NCBI GenBank assembly: GCA_019055375.1
Contig: JAHQIW010003952.1
Coordinates: 62,001-126,000, forward strand
Origin: Parelaphostrongylus tenuis
Lineage: Eukaryota; Nematoda; Chromadorea; Rhabditida; Metastrongylidae
Reading direction: 5' to 3'
DNA length: 64,000 bases
Under the pieces are notes generated by a model. It searched no databases. It saw only the letters and a list, made by a program, of their open reading frames with translations, and was not told the DNA's origin. The first letter of the stretch is position 1, and each line of letters opens with the position of its first letter. A program made the translations under genes and the position numbers. This document shows, one piece after another, positions 54,736 through 64,000 of the stretch.

Positions 54736-54935
54736 TGAGCCCTGGACAAGGTTCGCAAATCTTTCAAAACGCCAAAGTCGCCAATTTTCATAAAAAATAT
54801 ACCATTCTCAAAAGCAGATCTCGCTTCAAAAAACCATTATGCAAAGATCTTCTTTATTTTTCGTACCGTGGGCAAAAGAAAGTCGGTCTTTTAATCGACC
54901 AAGAAAATGAAAACCACTGAATAAAAACGATTCAC

Positions 54936-55542
54936 TCAATTTTTCTTAATGAAATTCTTCAACGTAACAGCTGCAGCCATACGGATTTCAGGGGCCGTCT
55001 TGTCAGAGCAAATAAATTGCAGCAGAAGCGATGCGAATCCTAAGAACAACAAAAATAACCAATAAAAAAAACCGTCAAATGATAAGAAAAACTCTGGTCA
55101 GGAAGTAGTGGAAAGCACTCCAAGTCTAAAATAACGACAAAGAAAAAACCTGGAAACTAAAAGAAAGTCTAAATTCGACAAGAAAACTGACATAAGTAGC
55201 TCATTCTCTGCAACTCTAACCCAGAACTTAACCCTCATCGGCAACTCTCACCAATCGAAGCTTACCCTTGTTAAGTAGTCTCAAATCGTTCAATAAACCG
55301 TATGAAACACAGCTCACCTAAGGATACAACTTTAGCTGTGACTCACGTGAAAAGAAACTTTAACTGTAAAATTTGAACTGAAACCACGCTTTTTTTGCGA
55401 GTGTAATTTTACCACTGGGGAGTACCTGAAGCCTTTTCAAATTTCCAAATACAATGTTCAGCTTGTTTTCTGACGTTTGGACTCTATTGAAGAGTGCCTT
55501 GAAGAGCAAGCATGACCTGTCAAACGTTCTCATTCATTCTTC
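54936..55542 (-). pseudogene. XPO2 exons 1-2 (right arm, continuous with the rest of the gene)
   Basis: Exon 1 (55542-55426) and exon 2 (55039-54936) are read on the minus strand and lead into exon 3 at 53827. They carry the same three stops as the left-arm copy: TGA 55520-55522, TAG 55484-55486 and TGA 54936-54938. Residues read LALQGTLQ, SPNVRKQAEHCIWKFEKAS, FASLLLQFICSDKTAPEIRM and TLKNFIKKN, matching the first two HEAT repeats of exportin-2. Confidence 0.8.
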
Positions 55543-55907
55543 CTGCAAGAAAATGGCCGAGATTTAAGATGACCAGAGAACGCGACGAGAACTCGGAAAG
55601 AACTATGAAGAGACATTGCCCAGAGGTCTTCAACGCCCATTTCAATAAGAGAAACTTCGTATAGAAAAATAAAAACGTTAGAGATCAATATAAAACGCAT
55701 GAATGAGACGATAAACGAGCACTGCTGAAGCGCACTGACAATTCTAGAGCTTCACTGACTTATTCGATGGAAACAAAATCAATTATTATAGCGAAAATCT
55801 TGAAGAAAAGAAGTAAGGCAGATTCACGTAAATTCAGAGGAGTAATCGCGCTCCAATCGCACACCTTTCCCGCCCGGGTCATTTGAATGTTTCGCGCCAT
55901 GGCGGGT
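55538..55907 (-). promoter_or_regulatory. Putative XPO2 promoter (right arm)
   Basis: Mirror of 31950-32319: E2F-like GGGCGGGAAA and GGCGCGAAAC, CHR-like TTCAAA and an inverted CCAAT box on the minus strand. Conserved identically in both arms, which is expected from the recent duplication and so is not evidence of selection. Confidence 0.35.
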
Positions 55908-56134
55908 TTTTTGCACTCAACCCCCGGGCTGTCATCTCGATGATGTGATGCCTTTGTTCTGATCACCGCATAAAAATAAGGGGTTTCGTTTTGAGTGTTT
56001 TCTTGTAAAAAAGACAAAAGCGTAACTCGCAAGATCAAAAACACGTGTATCGGGCTCTGTGAGTCAGCGCTTTTTAACAGACCACTGACATGCGTCGCTT
56101 AAGAATAATTATTAAGCACAGAAGGGCTGTTATT

Positions 56135-56290
56135 TTTGGCCGGGTGAGCGCAGTCGTCAGTGATGCGGTGTATTATGAAGTAAGGTGAAAAGCAAGGCGC
56201 AGGTTCAATTCTCAACCCGAATATTCTTGCGGTCAGTCAACGAACGCTTTGGGAAACGCGTAGCTCTTTCGGGACTGTGGCCACAGCCTC
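56135..56290 (+). repeat. tRNA-like SINE, family C (right arm)
   Basis: Mirror of 31565-31720, reading GGCCGGGTGAGCGCAGTCGT and CGCAGGTTCAATTCTCAACC on the plus strand. Confidence 0.6.
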
Positions 56291-59200
56291 TACATCTCTA
56301 GCTGGCAACGCTAAACCGTCTGCTTCATCTCTGTTGTTGAGCTCTGCACGCTGATGATTAGATATGCAGAGGAGATGGAGCGAACCGTCCCGAGTTGCCA
56401 GTCAAAGATGCAAAGGTCGTGTGTCCACGGTTCCGAAGGGCTTAGGCTTGGCTACCCTCGAGACTGCAAGGAGAATGGCCTCGACAGGCATTTCACAAAT
56501 TCCTAAAGAAGACGAGATCCTCAAGGCAGCCGATGCAGCTCGAAAATCATCGTGGACGATGGACTGCGACGAAACCAAAATTCAGTGAAAGTGCTGGGAT
56601 CCTCATAGTAAACTGTGGTGACGGATCGTATAAATAGTAAAAAGATAGATTATGATCTAGTACGGGAACGTGCAGGAAGTGTGACTCTGATGAGACGGGT
56701 GAGACTGCCGAAGCGTTCGTAAGCCACTAACGTACAGACCTCGAAGTAGCCTAAAAACATTCTCACTTATAAATGATGATTTTCCAATAACTAAAGTAGT
56801 TTAGGATTAGACAACCAGATTATTTGTATAATATACTTTCCGTCTCGTTTTTACTACACGACATTTCTGGGACGTGCGTTCAGTTTCAAATCTAGACAGA
56901 TCGCGAGTCTTCTCAAAGTGTCAATATTCAACACGAGACTTATATGCACCGAATAAGAACAATTTCTAGTTATTCTCTTCCATATTTCCTTTTTACTTCG
57001 AGGACGGGGAGGAGGTGCGAGAAATGTCACTTTTTGTTCGATGTTTATAAGTTTTTGAGAGAATCGTGGGCGGCCCCACGCTTATTCTTTTTTTACCGAA
57101 TCATTCGCTTAAAGTCGGTATCTGAATTCATTTGATGTCACGTGGTATAAAAATCATGTATTCTTCTACTATATGAGACAATTTGGAGAAGCAACGAATC
57201 AGTTTTTTTGTCCTAGTCCAGTGAATTCACGTACAATATAAGACAGTGACACATGGAATAAACGTATATATGCTTATATATTGCACTAATTATCCATTCA
57301 CATATGCCTGTATAATCATGACTAGTATGTGTACATATACACACATACATATGTGTATATTTGATATATGCGCATAATTATGTACATATATACGTATAAA
57401 TAAATAAATAAATAATATATATATATATATATACGAATGTATGTAAATACATGTGATTATATATCAAGTTACCCATGATTTCTATAGCATTTCGACCCTG
57501 TTCCATCACCACATACGCCTCCCTCCTTGCTTCAATGCAGGGCTGAATGTGGGGCGGGGGTCACTGACGAGGAGGACGAACCTCCGAAACACCGGTGTAT
57601 GACCCTGGCGTAACAACCTCGTTTTTTGAGCTTAAATCATTCTTTTTTGGAATTATATTGAATGTTTTTTGCGGGGTTTCAGAAACAGTCGATCTTTTGA
57701 CTTGTTAATTCTATCGCTATTTATTAGAAAATCACATTTGATGCTTTCCTCCGAGAAAGGACGACGTTGGCGATCAGAGTAGGTGCTGAGGTGACTTTTG
57801 AACTCGTTGCAATCGTTAAATTTTTTTTCTCCCGCAGATGCTGTTCTAGGATTCGTGTAAATAATCTGATGGAGCAATAGCAGCGACATATGGTGGACTC
57901 GGTACCGTGGGCCAGAGATGGAGCCTGATGGACCGTGTTGGTGCTTAAGTAATCGTTGGAGTGTTTTGCGCATAAACCGCTCAAACGGCTTACTTTTTTC
58001 TGCTCTTGCCTGAAATTGTATGCGCCCAATATCATCGCCTCTTCGTTCGGAGAGGATATATTGACTTCTAAATTAGATCTCGATCGAATTTATAACGTTT
58101 TTATTAATACTTCTTATAAACTAAGTGAGAAATATAGTGCACCATGCGATAAATCACTGAAACATACCTTGTCTTGTAAAAAGTGGTCTTTTATTGTCAA
58201 TTCCTCGTCAAGTATAATGTTCTTTATCGATACAATTTCGATATTACAGTGATTGCTATCTTATAGCTCCTCTTGAACCACATTAAGTGGTTGAAAGCCT
58301 TGTAATTTACAATGCAGATTTCTCCTTGGAAAATCACGTACGTCAAACGAATCGTTATGATATAAAACGCGAAAACACTTTTCCAATATCCGCGCTCATA
58401 AACAAGAAGTATTTCCACTTATTTTCAACGTTTTAGAAGTCACTTGATGGCGTGAATCTCATGAATTTGGACGCTTTGCTTGATTTTTCGAATGGGCTTC
58501 ATATTGCGCTGTTACAGTATAGAGATTCTATTTTCACTCATGTATTACTCGCTAGAAAAAGCTTTTCTTACAGAATCATATCTGAACATTCAATAGCGCA
58601 TATCTCGAAAATTTCAGTGGTGTACTGATTTTTGAGAAAGACTTGTAATTGCGCTGAAGCAGCCAAATTGAGACTGGGTTTCGCACTCGGCGCGCACTTT
58701 TTGCTCCGCTATATCCCTTTGCGGACGGCGCCATTTTCGGCTGGCGGGCGGCTCGGACGGCTATGAGGAGAGCCTGCCGGCTCTGGTCTAAATCTAATGT
58801 GGCATTGTTCTGGTGAAATTTGTACTTTTTTCGTCAACATATGGGATTTCAGTGTCAATAAGTGGTCAGATGTGTTAGGACTGACCTCAATAAGGTTATT
58901 TTTATTTGAAATTACGTAATTGCTCCATTCATAATTTACTTTTACAAATTAAAAACCAGCTATTCGTGAAATAGCTATATTTATAAAATTTATCGAACAT
59001 TTCTACGATACTCTATTTATACTTACCTACAATTCAATCAAATTTATCCCCTATTGCTTCCATCTCTCCGTATACTTTATTGCATGAAGTGCACAAAATT
59101 AATCATACTGGCTAAAAATTGAAAAACCATGAGCAGTTCGTATAAAATAGTAATCACACGTCATCGATAATTCTTGATGGTTTTTTGATTATTAGTGCAT

Positions 59201-60467
59201 TTAAACTCCCATTTCTCAAATCAATACATAATTTCGTTTGAATTCTCTATTAATAGCTATGGTATGCGAAGAAGAGATGGAGATATAGCGGTTCTTTCCC
59301 GCTCTCTCCACTTTGTTTGAGCGCTTCAATAGAAACGTATAGAACGTTTCAGTAGTCATTCGGTAGCTAATATCAAGTGAACTAGAACTATGTATTTTAT
59401 TCCTCCATTGGCCTATTTTCTTCGCTGTATCAGTCGAAAAAATATTCTATTTCACATTCAAGCATTTCTCAGCGGATAAAGTTTTTTTTTCATAAACAGT
59501 TAGTAATCATTAGATAAAAAAAAAATCTTAGCAATTTCAACGGTGTGCTTAATTTTGATAAAGGAATTTTCAGAGTGTTGTAACGTTTAAAAGAAGATTA
59601 GATTTCGCAAATTAGGATAATTTTCAATGTTCGCATCCTGTTTTGACCTCTTAAGAGAAACGTAATTCCTGATTTTTGTCAGATTTATATAAACCATTCG
59701 ATTGTTTAAATTTTGGAAATTTCAGTGATGTACTTCATTTTCAAAATGGCTCACTTAATGCGCTCTAACAGTAGAAATCAAAATATCTTTGACACTCAAG
59801 CATTTCCCACTGAAGATAGCTCTTCCGCTGGACTTCTGATAATTCCTCGTTAACTCAGATCCTGACGACTTCCACAATAACTTTATTTTTAAAAAGAGCT
59901 CTTTATTGTTTTGTAGCAGTCAAAAGAAGATTGCATTTTGCAGTTAGTTGATGTGATGATAAAGGCATGGTGACTTGAGGTCAATTTCGCGAAATTCTGC
60001 CATTTGGAGTGCGCAACCCAATCTTCTTTTGGCTCACAGCTCACCACGGAGGAGCCTTCTCCAAAAATAAACTAAGTCCTTGATATCAGTGAGATTAGCA
60101 CTATCGAATGGTTATTCATTGTTATTCATTGAAAAAAGTTTATCATGTGAGAAATCCTTGAGTGTGAAACAAAATTTAATTTCAACTGTTACAGCGCAAA
60201 ATTTAGTCCATCCGAGAGACAAATGCGCCATTCTAGTTTATCTGATTTCAGCTAACAAATAAATACTAGTAATCTAATCGAATGGGCCTTTTCTGGAATA
60301 GGTCGAAGTCTCACGATCACAGTTCTTAAAATGCGATTGCATGTGACAGAAATCGTTTTCTAAAGTAAGGATTTTATAAACAGTTGAGCGCTATTCTTGT
60401 TAGAAATACGCTTGAAAAAGTTCTATCAATGATATTCCAAGTTTTTTTCAGCAATCTATAAGAAACG

Positions 60468-60468
<1 letters not shown>

Positions 60469-60513
<45 letters not shown>
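60469..60513. repeat. (TA)n microsatellite (right arm)
   Basis: Mirror of 27339-27390, here an uninterrupted and shorter TA run flanked by AATCTATAAG and ATAGATTGCG. Confidence 0.8.
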
Positions 60514-62883
60514 GATTGCGATTGCAAAACGTTATCTTTTATTTTCCACTAAAACGTACTGTGGGATTACTTTCAAACAGCAGGCAGGTATCAGAGTCAG
60601 AATTTTTCGAGCTATCTGTTGACTACGAAGACATCAGGATGATATAAGAAAATGCCCAATAATAGCTGGGATTATAATCCTTTTCGCAAGTAAGTGGTTT
60701 TTCCTTTCAAAAAATGAAAGATTTTGGGCAGCATTAGCATTAGCCTTGCCGAAATCATTCATAAAGTGGTTATATCAGTGATATCTCATCGCTTTTTGAT
60801 GATGTTAACCTGAATTTGTAGTAAAGCACGCACCACTCTTCGTTACCGTCCGAACGGCGCTCCCAGCTGAGGGTCATATTGTCCTTCATCGTCCTATCAT
60901 CGCAAAGGGATATGGATGGGTTTCGCAACACACCGCGCTATTTGTAAAATAACGGTTATGTCCGAAAGTCAAACTTCTTTTGGTTGCTATAGTGCACTAA
61001 AAAAGTTGGCACACATCCGTTAGCCAAGCGCCACTTCGACCCTTTGTAAAAAGCTTATTTTGAGCTCGTTTTTGACGGTTGAGTAATCATTCGATAGCCT
61101 AAATCAAAGCAATATTAATGGTTTGAGTTATCTCCAAGAAGCCTCCTTATCTCGTTGAGAGAGCGAAAATAATATTTTGTTCCTCATTAGAAGACATCTC
61201 GCTGGTCAAAGCTTTTCCTTTTTAGTTTCATCAACCAATCGATAGCACAAATCTTGAAAATTCCAATGATTTATTTGGTTTTATAAATGGACCACGCTTT
61301 ACGCTGTAACAACCGAAAGAAGATTGAGTTTCGCGAAACTCAATCACTTTTTTATCCGCTCCTCACTTTGATGCTTCGGAAACAACTTTTTTCTTGATCT
61401 TTTTCAATGCTCAAGTAACCACTCAATAGCACTTATCATAGGAATTTGAAGATTTATTTCTTCTCCAAAAAGGCCTTGTTATTGAGCTGAAAGAGCAAAA
61501 ATAATTTTTTGTTATTCATTAGAAGATTTCTCACTGATCGAAGCTTTCCCTTTGGAGTTTCAATAACCAGCCGATAGAATAGATCTTAAAAATTTCAACA
61601 ATCTATTTAATTTCAAATGTCGATTTCATATTACGCTAGAATAGCTAAAGGAAGATTGGGCTCCGCAAAACTGGAAAAAAGCCACTAAATGCAAAACTCA
61701 ATTTTCTTTTGGTTGTTATGAACCACTAAGAAGTCCGTTAAAGAAACCAAAAGTATTGCTGGAATCCTCAAGATTTGATATATCGTTTGATCTCTGAAAC
61801 TATAAAAGGAAGGCCCTAATAAGCGAAAAATCTTTGAATGGTTACAAGATATTATTTTCCTTTTTCAAAGCAATAATAAATCCTTTTTGAAAGTAAAATA
61901 CACCGTTCAGTTTCTTTTGAATTAGGCTATCGACTGATTACTTAAATACTAAAAACGATCGAGAAATACGTTTTTTCCAAACGGATCGTAGTGAAGAGAG
62001 GATAGCTAAAGTAGTTCATTTTTTGTCAAACTCAATCTTCTTTTGGCTGTTATATCGTAATACCAGGTCCATTATAAAGTCCAGATAGGTTATTGGAATC
62101 CCTAAGATTTGGTATGTCGACTAGTCAGTGAAACTCTAAAGGAAAAGCTGTGGTCAGCAAGAAATATTTCAATGAGAAACAAAACTTTATTTTTTGCTCC
62201 ATCAGCGAAATGAGGAGGCCTTTTTGAAAATAAGGTAAACCATTCAAATTGTTTGATTTGTGCTATCGAACAATTATTTGTACATTGAAAAAGACAAAGA
62301 AATACGTTTTTTTTACAAGGGGTCGAGGTGGTGTTTGGCTAACGGATATGTACCAAAAGATTTTCAGAAACCTAGTAAGTCATCGAATCCTCAAGATTTG
62401 AGTTATCGAATGATAACCAAAAGTCAAAGGGAAAAAATTTCTTCAATCGAAATGCTCAAATGCGAAAAAATAATTTTATTTTCACTTTTGCAGCGCAATA
62501 AGGAAGTCAATTTAAGCAGAGCCATAGTTTTAAAATTCCCGAAATTTTAGCCATCAAATGGCTATCAAAAATGCGACGGCTTAATGTTATTGTTGTGAAC
62601 TCCATCCACATGTCAGGGCAAGGTATGCGCGCCGCATTTTAGATGCTATTTTAATTTCATTGTTGCAGCGCAATAAGAAGTTTTTTGGGGAGTTCCAAAA
62701 ACACTTTCAAATACTTCGAATTTTGTGCTATCGAATAATTACAGAGCTTACTAAGAAAAAGCATTGCTCAGCGGAAGATGCTTAAATGTGAAGTAGAATA
62801 TATTTTACTGATAGAGCATAATGTAAAAGCCATTCACTGAATACACCGTTCAAATCCTTGAAATTCAAATCTTCGGGATTTAA

Positions 62884-63280
62884 GCTATCGAATGATTAAT
62901 AAAATATCTAGAAAGATCAGAAAGGACGTTTTTTTGAATTTGGGTGCTGGTAGGAGAAAACTACCAAAAAGCTATCGAATGATTAACAAAATATCTAGAA
63001 AGATCAGAAAGGACGTTTTTTTGAATTTGGGTGCTGGTAGAGAAAACTACCAAAAACACTACCATATCCTGCTGCACAAGATTTCCTTCGCTTGTTATTT
63101 AAGCTCCTCTTTAAGTACAAGTTTGATAAGAGACCTCAATCAGAAAGTTCAGATCATATGAGCCACTATTATGAAAAACTTGTTGGCGAGGATACGAAAA
63201 CGAAAACACGATCAATTGTAGTACTCCCTACACAGTTGGTAATAAATGTTCAAAAAAATAAATATATGGTCATGTAATGA
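62884..63280 (+). other. Right-arm copy of the arm-terminal ORF, with 87-base tandem duplication
   Basis: GCTATCGAATGATTAA through CTACCAAAA occurs twice in tandem (starts at 62884 and 62971), against once in the left arm. The copy of the ORF at 24658-24957 is thereby split into 62892-63161 and 63092-63277. Function unknown. Confidence 0.5.
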
Positions 63281-63784
63281 TACAGAAGAAAATTATTCCG
63301 AGTATTCCAAAGGATGCTAGTGTATTCAGCATCAATGGAACCTCTATCGACATAATGCAGTGTACTCTGCCAAACTAAAAAAAACGAAGTTCTGATGCCA
63401 CCGCCGAGATAAAGGTTGGTAATGGAAAGGTATTCAGTTTCTGATAACAACGGATCGCGAGCACTGAGCTTTCACAACTTACACTTCGGTTCACAAAACC
63501 TCACAGGAAAACCGACTATGGATCCATTTTTGAAGTTTTGAGTTAGAAGACAAAAACAGGTCAATAAAAGATGCTAAGGATTTAAGCATGAAATTGCGTC
63601 GCGCCACACCTATATGACAGTATATCATCGAAAAGAAAGAGTTACAACCGTTAGACTAGTCCATGGATTTGTTTCCGTCGAGAATCAATGGCCATCAAAT
63701 GGATCACCACGATAAAACTTTAAATCATCAACATCAGTTCCCCTATGACTTTTCACTTTCGTAATTAGCAAACGATAAGGAATT

Positions 63785-63866
63785 GTCTTTCGATTCGAGT
63801 GTTTTCTTAAGACCACAGCTCAATGATTGAGCTGTGGGTCTTAAGAAAACACTCGAATCGAAAGAC
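63785..63866. repeat. Near-perfect 39-base hairpin at the arm's outer end
   Basis: GTCTTTCGATTCGAGTGTTT, CTTAAGACC and ACAGCTCA are followed after two or three bases by the exact inverse with one extra G. The left half is the outermost sequence of the giant right arm. The right half begins the foldback-element F sequence that continues to the window end. Confidence 0.85.
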
Positions 63867-64000
63867 ATGATATTTTGAATATACCGGCCAAAAGCAATCG
63901 AGTGTACAACACTCTGTGTTCGGTGAGTTTCACTGGACTTAGAGTGTAAAACGTTTGTCGTCCGCTAACTCTTATTGTGGGGACTGGAGCACCCACAGAG
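63824..64000. mobile_element. Partial foldback element F, cut by window end
   Basis: GGGTCTTAAGAAAACACTCG, ATATACCGGCCAAAAGCAAT, CGAGTGTACAACACT and GGGGACTGGAGCACCCACAG follow 52100-52275 in order. The element presumably continues beyond the window. Confidence 0.6.

Larger units (their letters stand above)
39077..55542 (-). pseudogene. xpo-2-like: Exportin-2 (XPO2/CSE1L) homologue, degenerate and 3'-truncated
   Basis: About 22 exons in colinear order encode roughly 900 residues matching exportin-2, the HEAT-repeat karyopherin that returns importin-alpha to the cytosol with RanGTP; family proteins have about 970. Approximate exons: 55542-55426, 55039-54936, 53827-53692, 53508-53334, 53268-53103, 53026-52899, 50740-50620, 48865-48759, 48694-48602, 48549-48438, 48391-48269, 47888-47797, 43577-43420, 43292-43155, 43073-42945, 42897-42800, 40330-40227, 40166-40033, 39984-39896, 39813-39761, 39568-39419, 39248-39077. 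Most introns obey GT-AG. Stops, frameshifts and a lost acceptor interrupt it, and the last about 80-100 residues are absent. It could be a pseudogene or a badly assembled allele; substitution-type stops favour a pseudogene. Confidence 0.85.
54479..63823. repeat. Giant inverted repeat, right arm
   Basis: Mirror of 24130-33353. Its inner end lies in XPO2 intron 2 (TTATCCGTTCTTTTACTTAT mirrors ATAAGTAAGAGAACGGAT). Its outer end stops within a near-perfect hairpin at 63785-63866. Differences from the left arm: a flipped MITE loop at 54510-54735, changed TA-run lengths, an 87-base tandem duplication at 62884-63057 and a handful of substitutions. Repeat units, GC-rich patch, SINE C and promoter words recur as in the left arm. 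Confidence 0.95.

Noticed and set aside
39077..55542. XPO2 stops as selenocysteine or an alternative genetic code
   Set aside because: TAA, TAG and TGA all interrupt at unrelated residues (Ser, Trp and others) together with frameshifts and a lost acceptor, which fits decay and not recoding.
1..64000. CRISPR arrays, bacterial operons, ribosome binding sites
   Set aside because: The sequence is clearly eukaryotic; no regularly spaced identical repeats or prokaryotic gene organisation are present.

Overview
The window looks like intron-rich, AT-rich eukaryotic DNA from a nematode, most likely a clade V (strongylid, hookworm-like) worm. The reasons are short introns with TTTCAG-type acceptors, a BEL/Pao LTR retrotransposon whose envelope-like ORF resembles phlebovirus G2, RTE-type LINEs and a Penelope-like GIY-YIG endonuclease of the kind common in strongylids, mariner-derived MITEs and several tRNA-derived SINE families. 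The species call is inference. I find no intact host gene, tRNA or rRNA gene, CRISPR array or operon. Apart from one degenerate host gene, almost everything recognisable is repeat-derived.

Layout. 1-4.6 kb: two mariner-related MITEs, a mariner transposase scrap and tRNA-like repeats. 4.7-11.75 kb: a decayed BEL/Pao element, gag-protease-RT on the minus strand, whose integrase-envelope-LTR(U3) segment lies inverted. 11.8-18.5 kb: a third MITE, several SINEs and a mariner N-terminal fragment. 18.5-23.5 kb: a duplicated dispersed repeat and a diverged inverted repeat. 24.13-33.35 kb and 54.48-63.82 kb: the two arms of a giant, nearly identical inverted repeat (about 9.3 kb each) built largely of diverged short repeat units. 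33.35-38.96 kb: a second, smaller and older inverted repeat that abuts the left giant arm; its spacer holds Penelope-like and RTE fragments. 39.08-55.54 kb, minus strand: about 22 exons of a CSE1L/XPO2 (exportin-2, importin-alpha re-exporter) gene, with in-frame stops and frameshifts and without its C-terminal end.

How the parts relate. The first two XPO2 exons lie inside the right giant arm, so the left arm carries a second, inverted copy of them plus the putative promoter. Both copies share the same three stop codons, so those lesions predate the duplication or its last homogenisation. The arm boundary falls in XPO2 intron 2, and the lost 3' end of XPO2 coincides with the outer edge of the inner foldback. 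Together this suggests a fold-back (inverted-duplication) rearrangement across a decaying XPO2 locus. A palindromic misassembly must be excluded before interpreting it.

Confidence is high for the inverted repeats, the XPO2 homology, the BEL/Pao and RTE fragments and the main SINE family. It is moderate for the MITE-mariner link and the Penelope fragment, and low for unrecognised ORFs.
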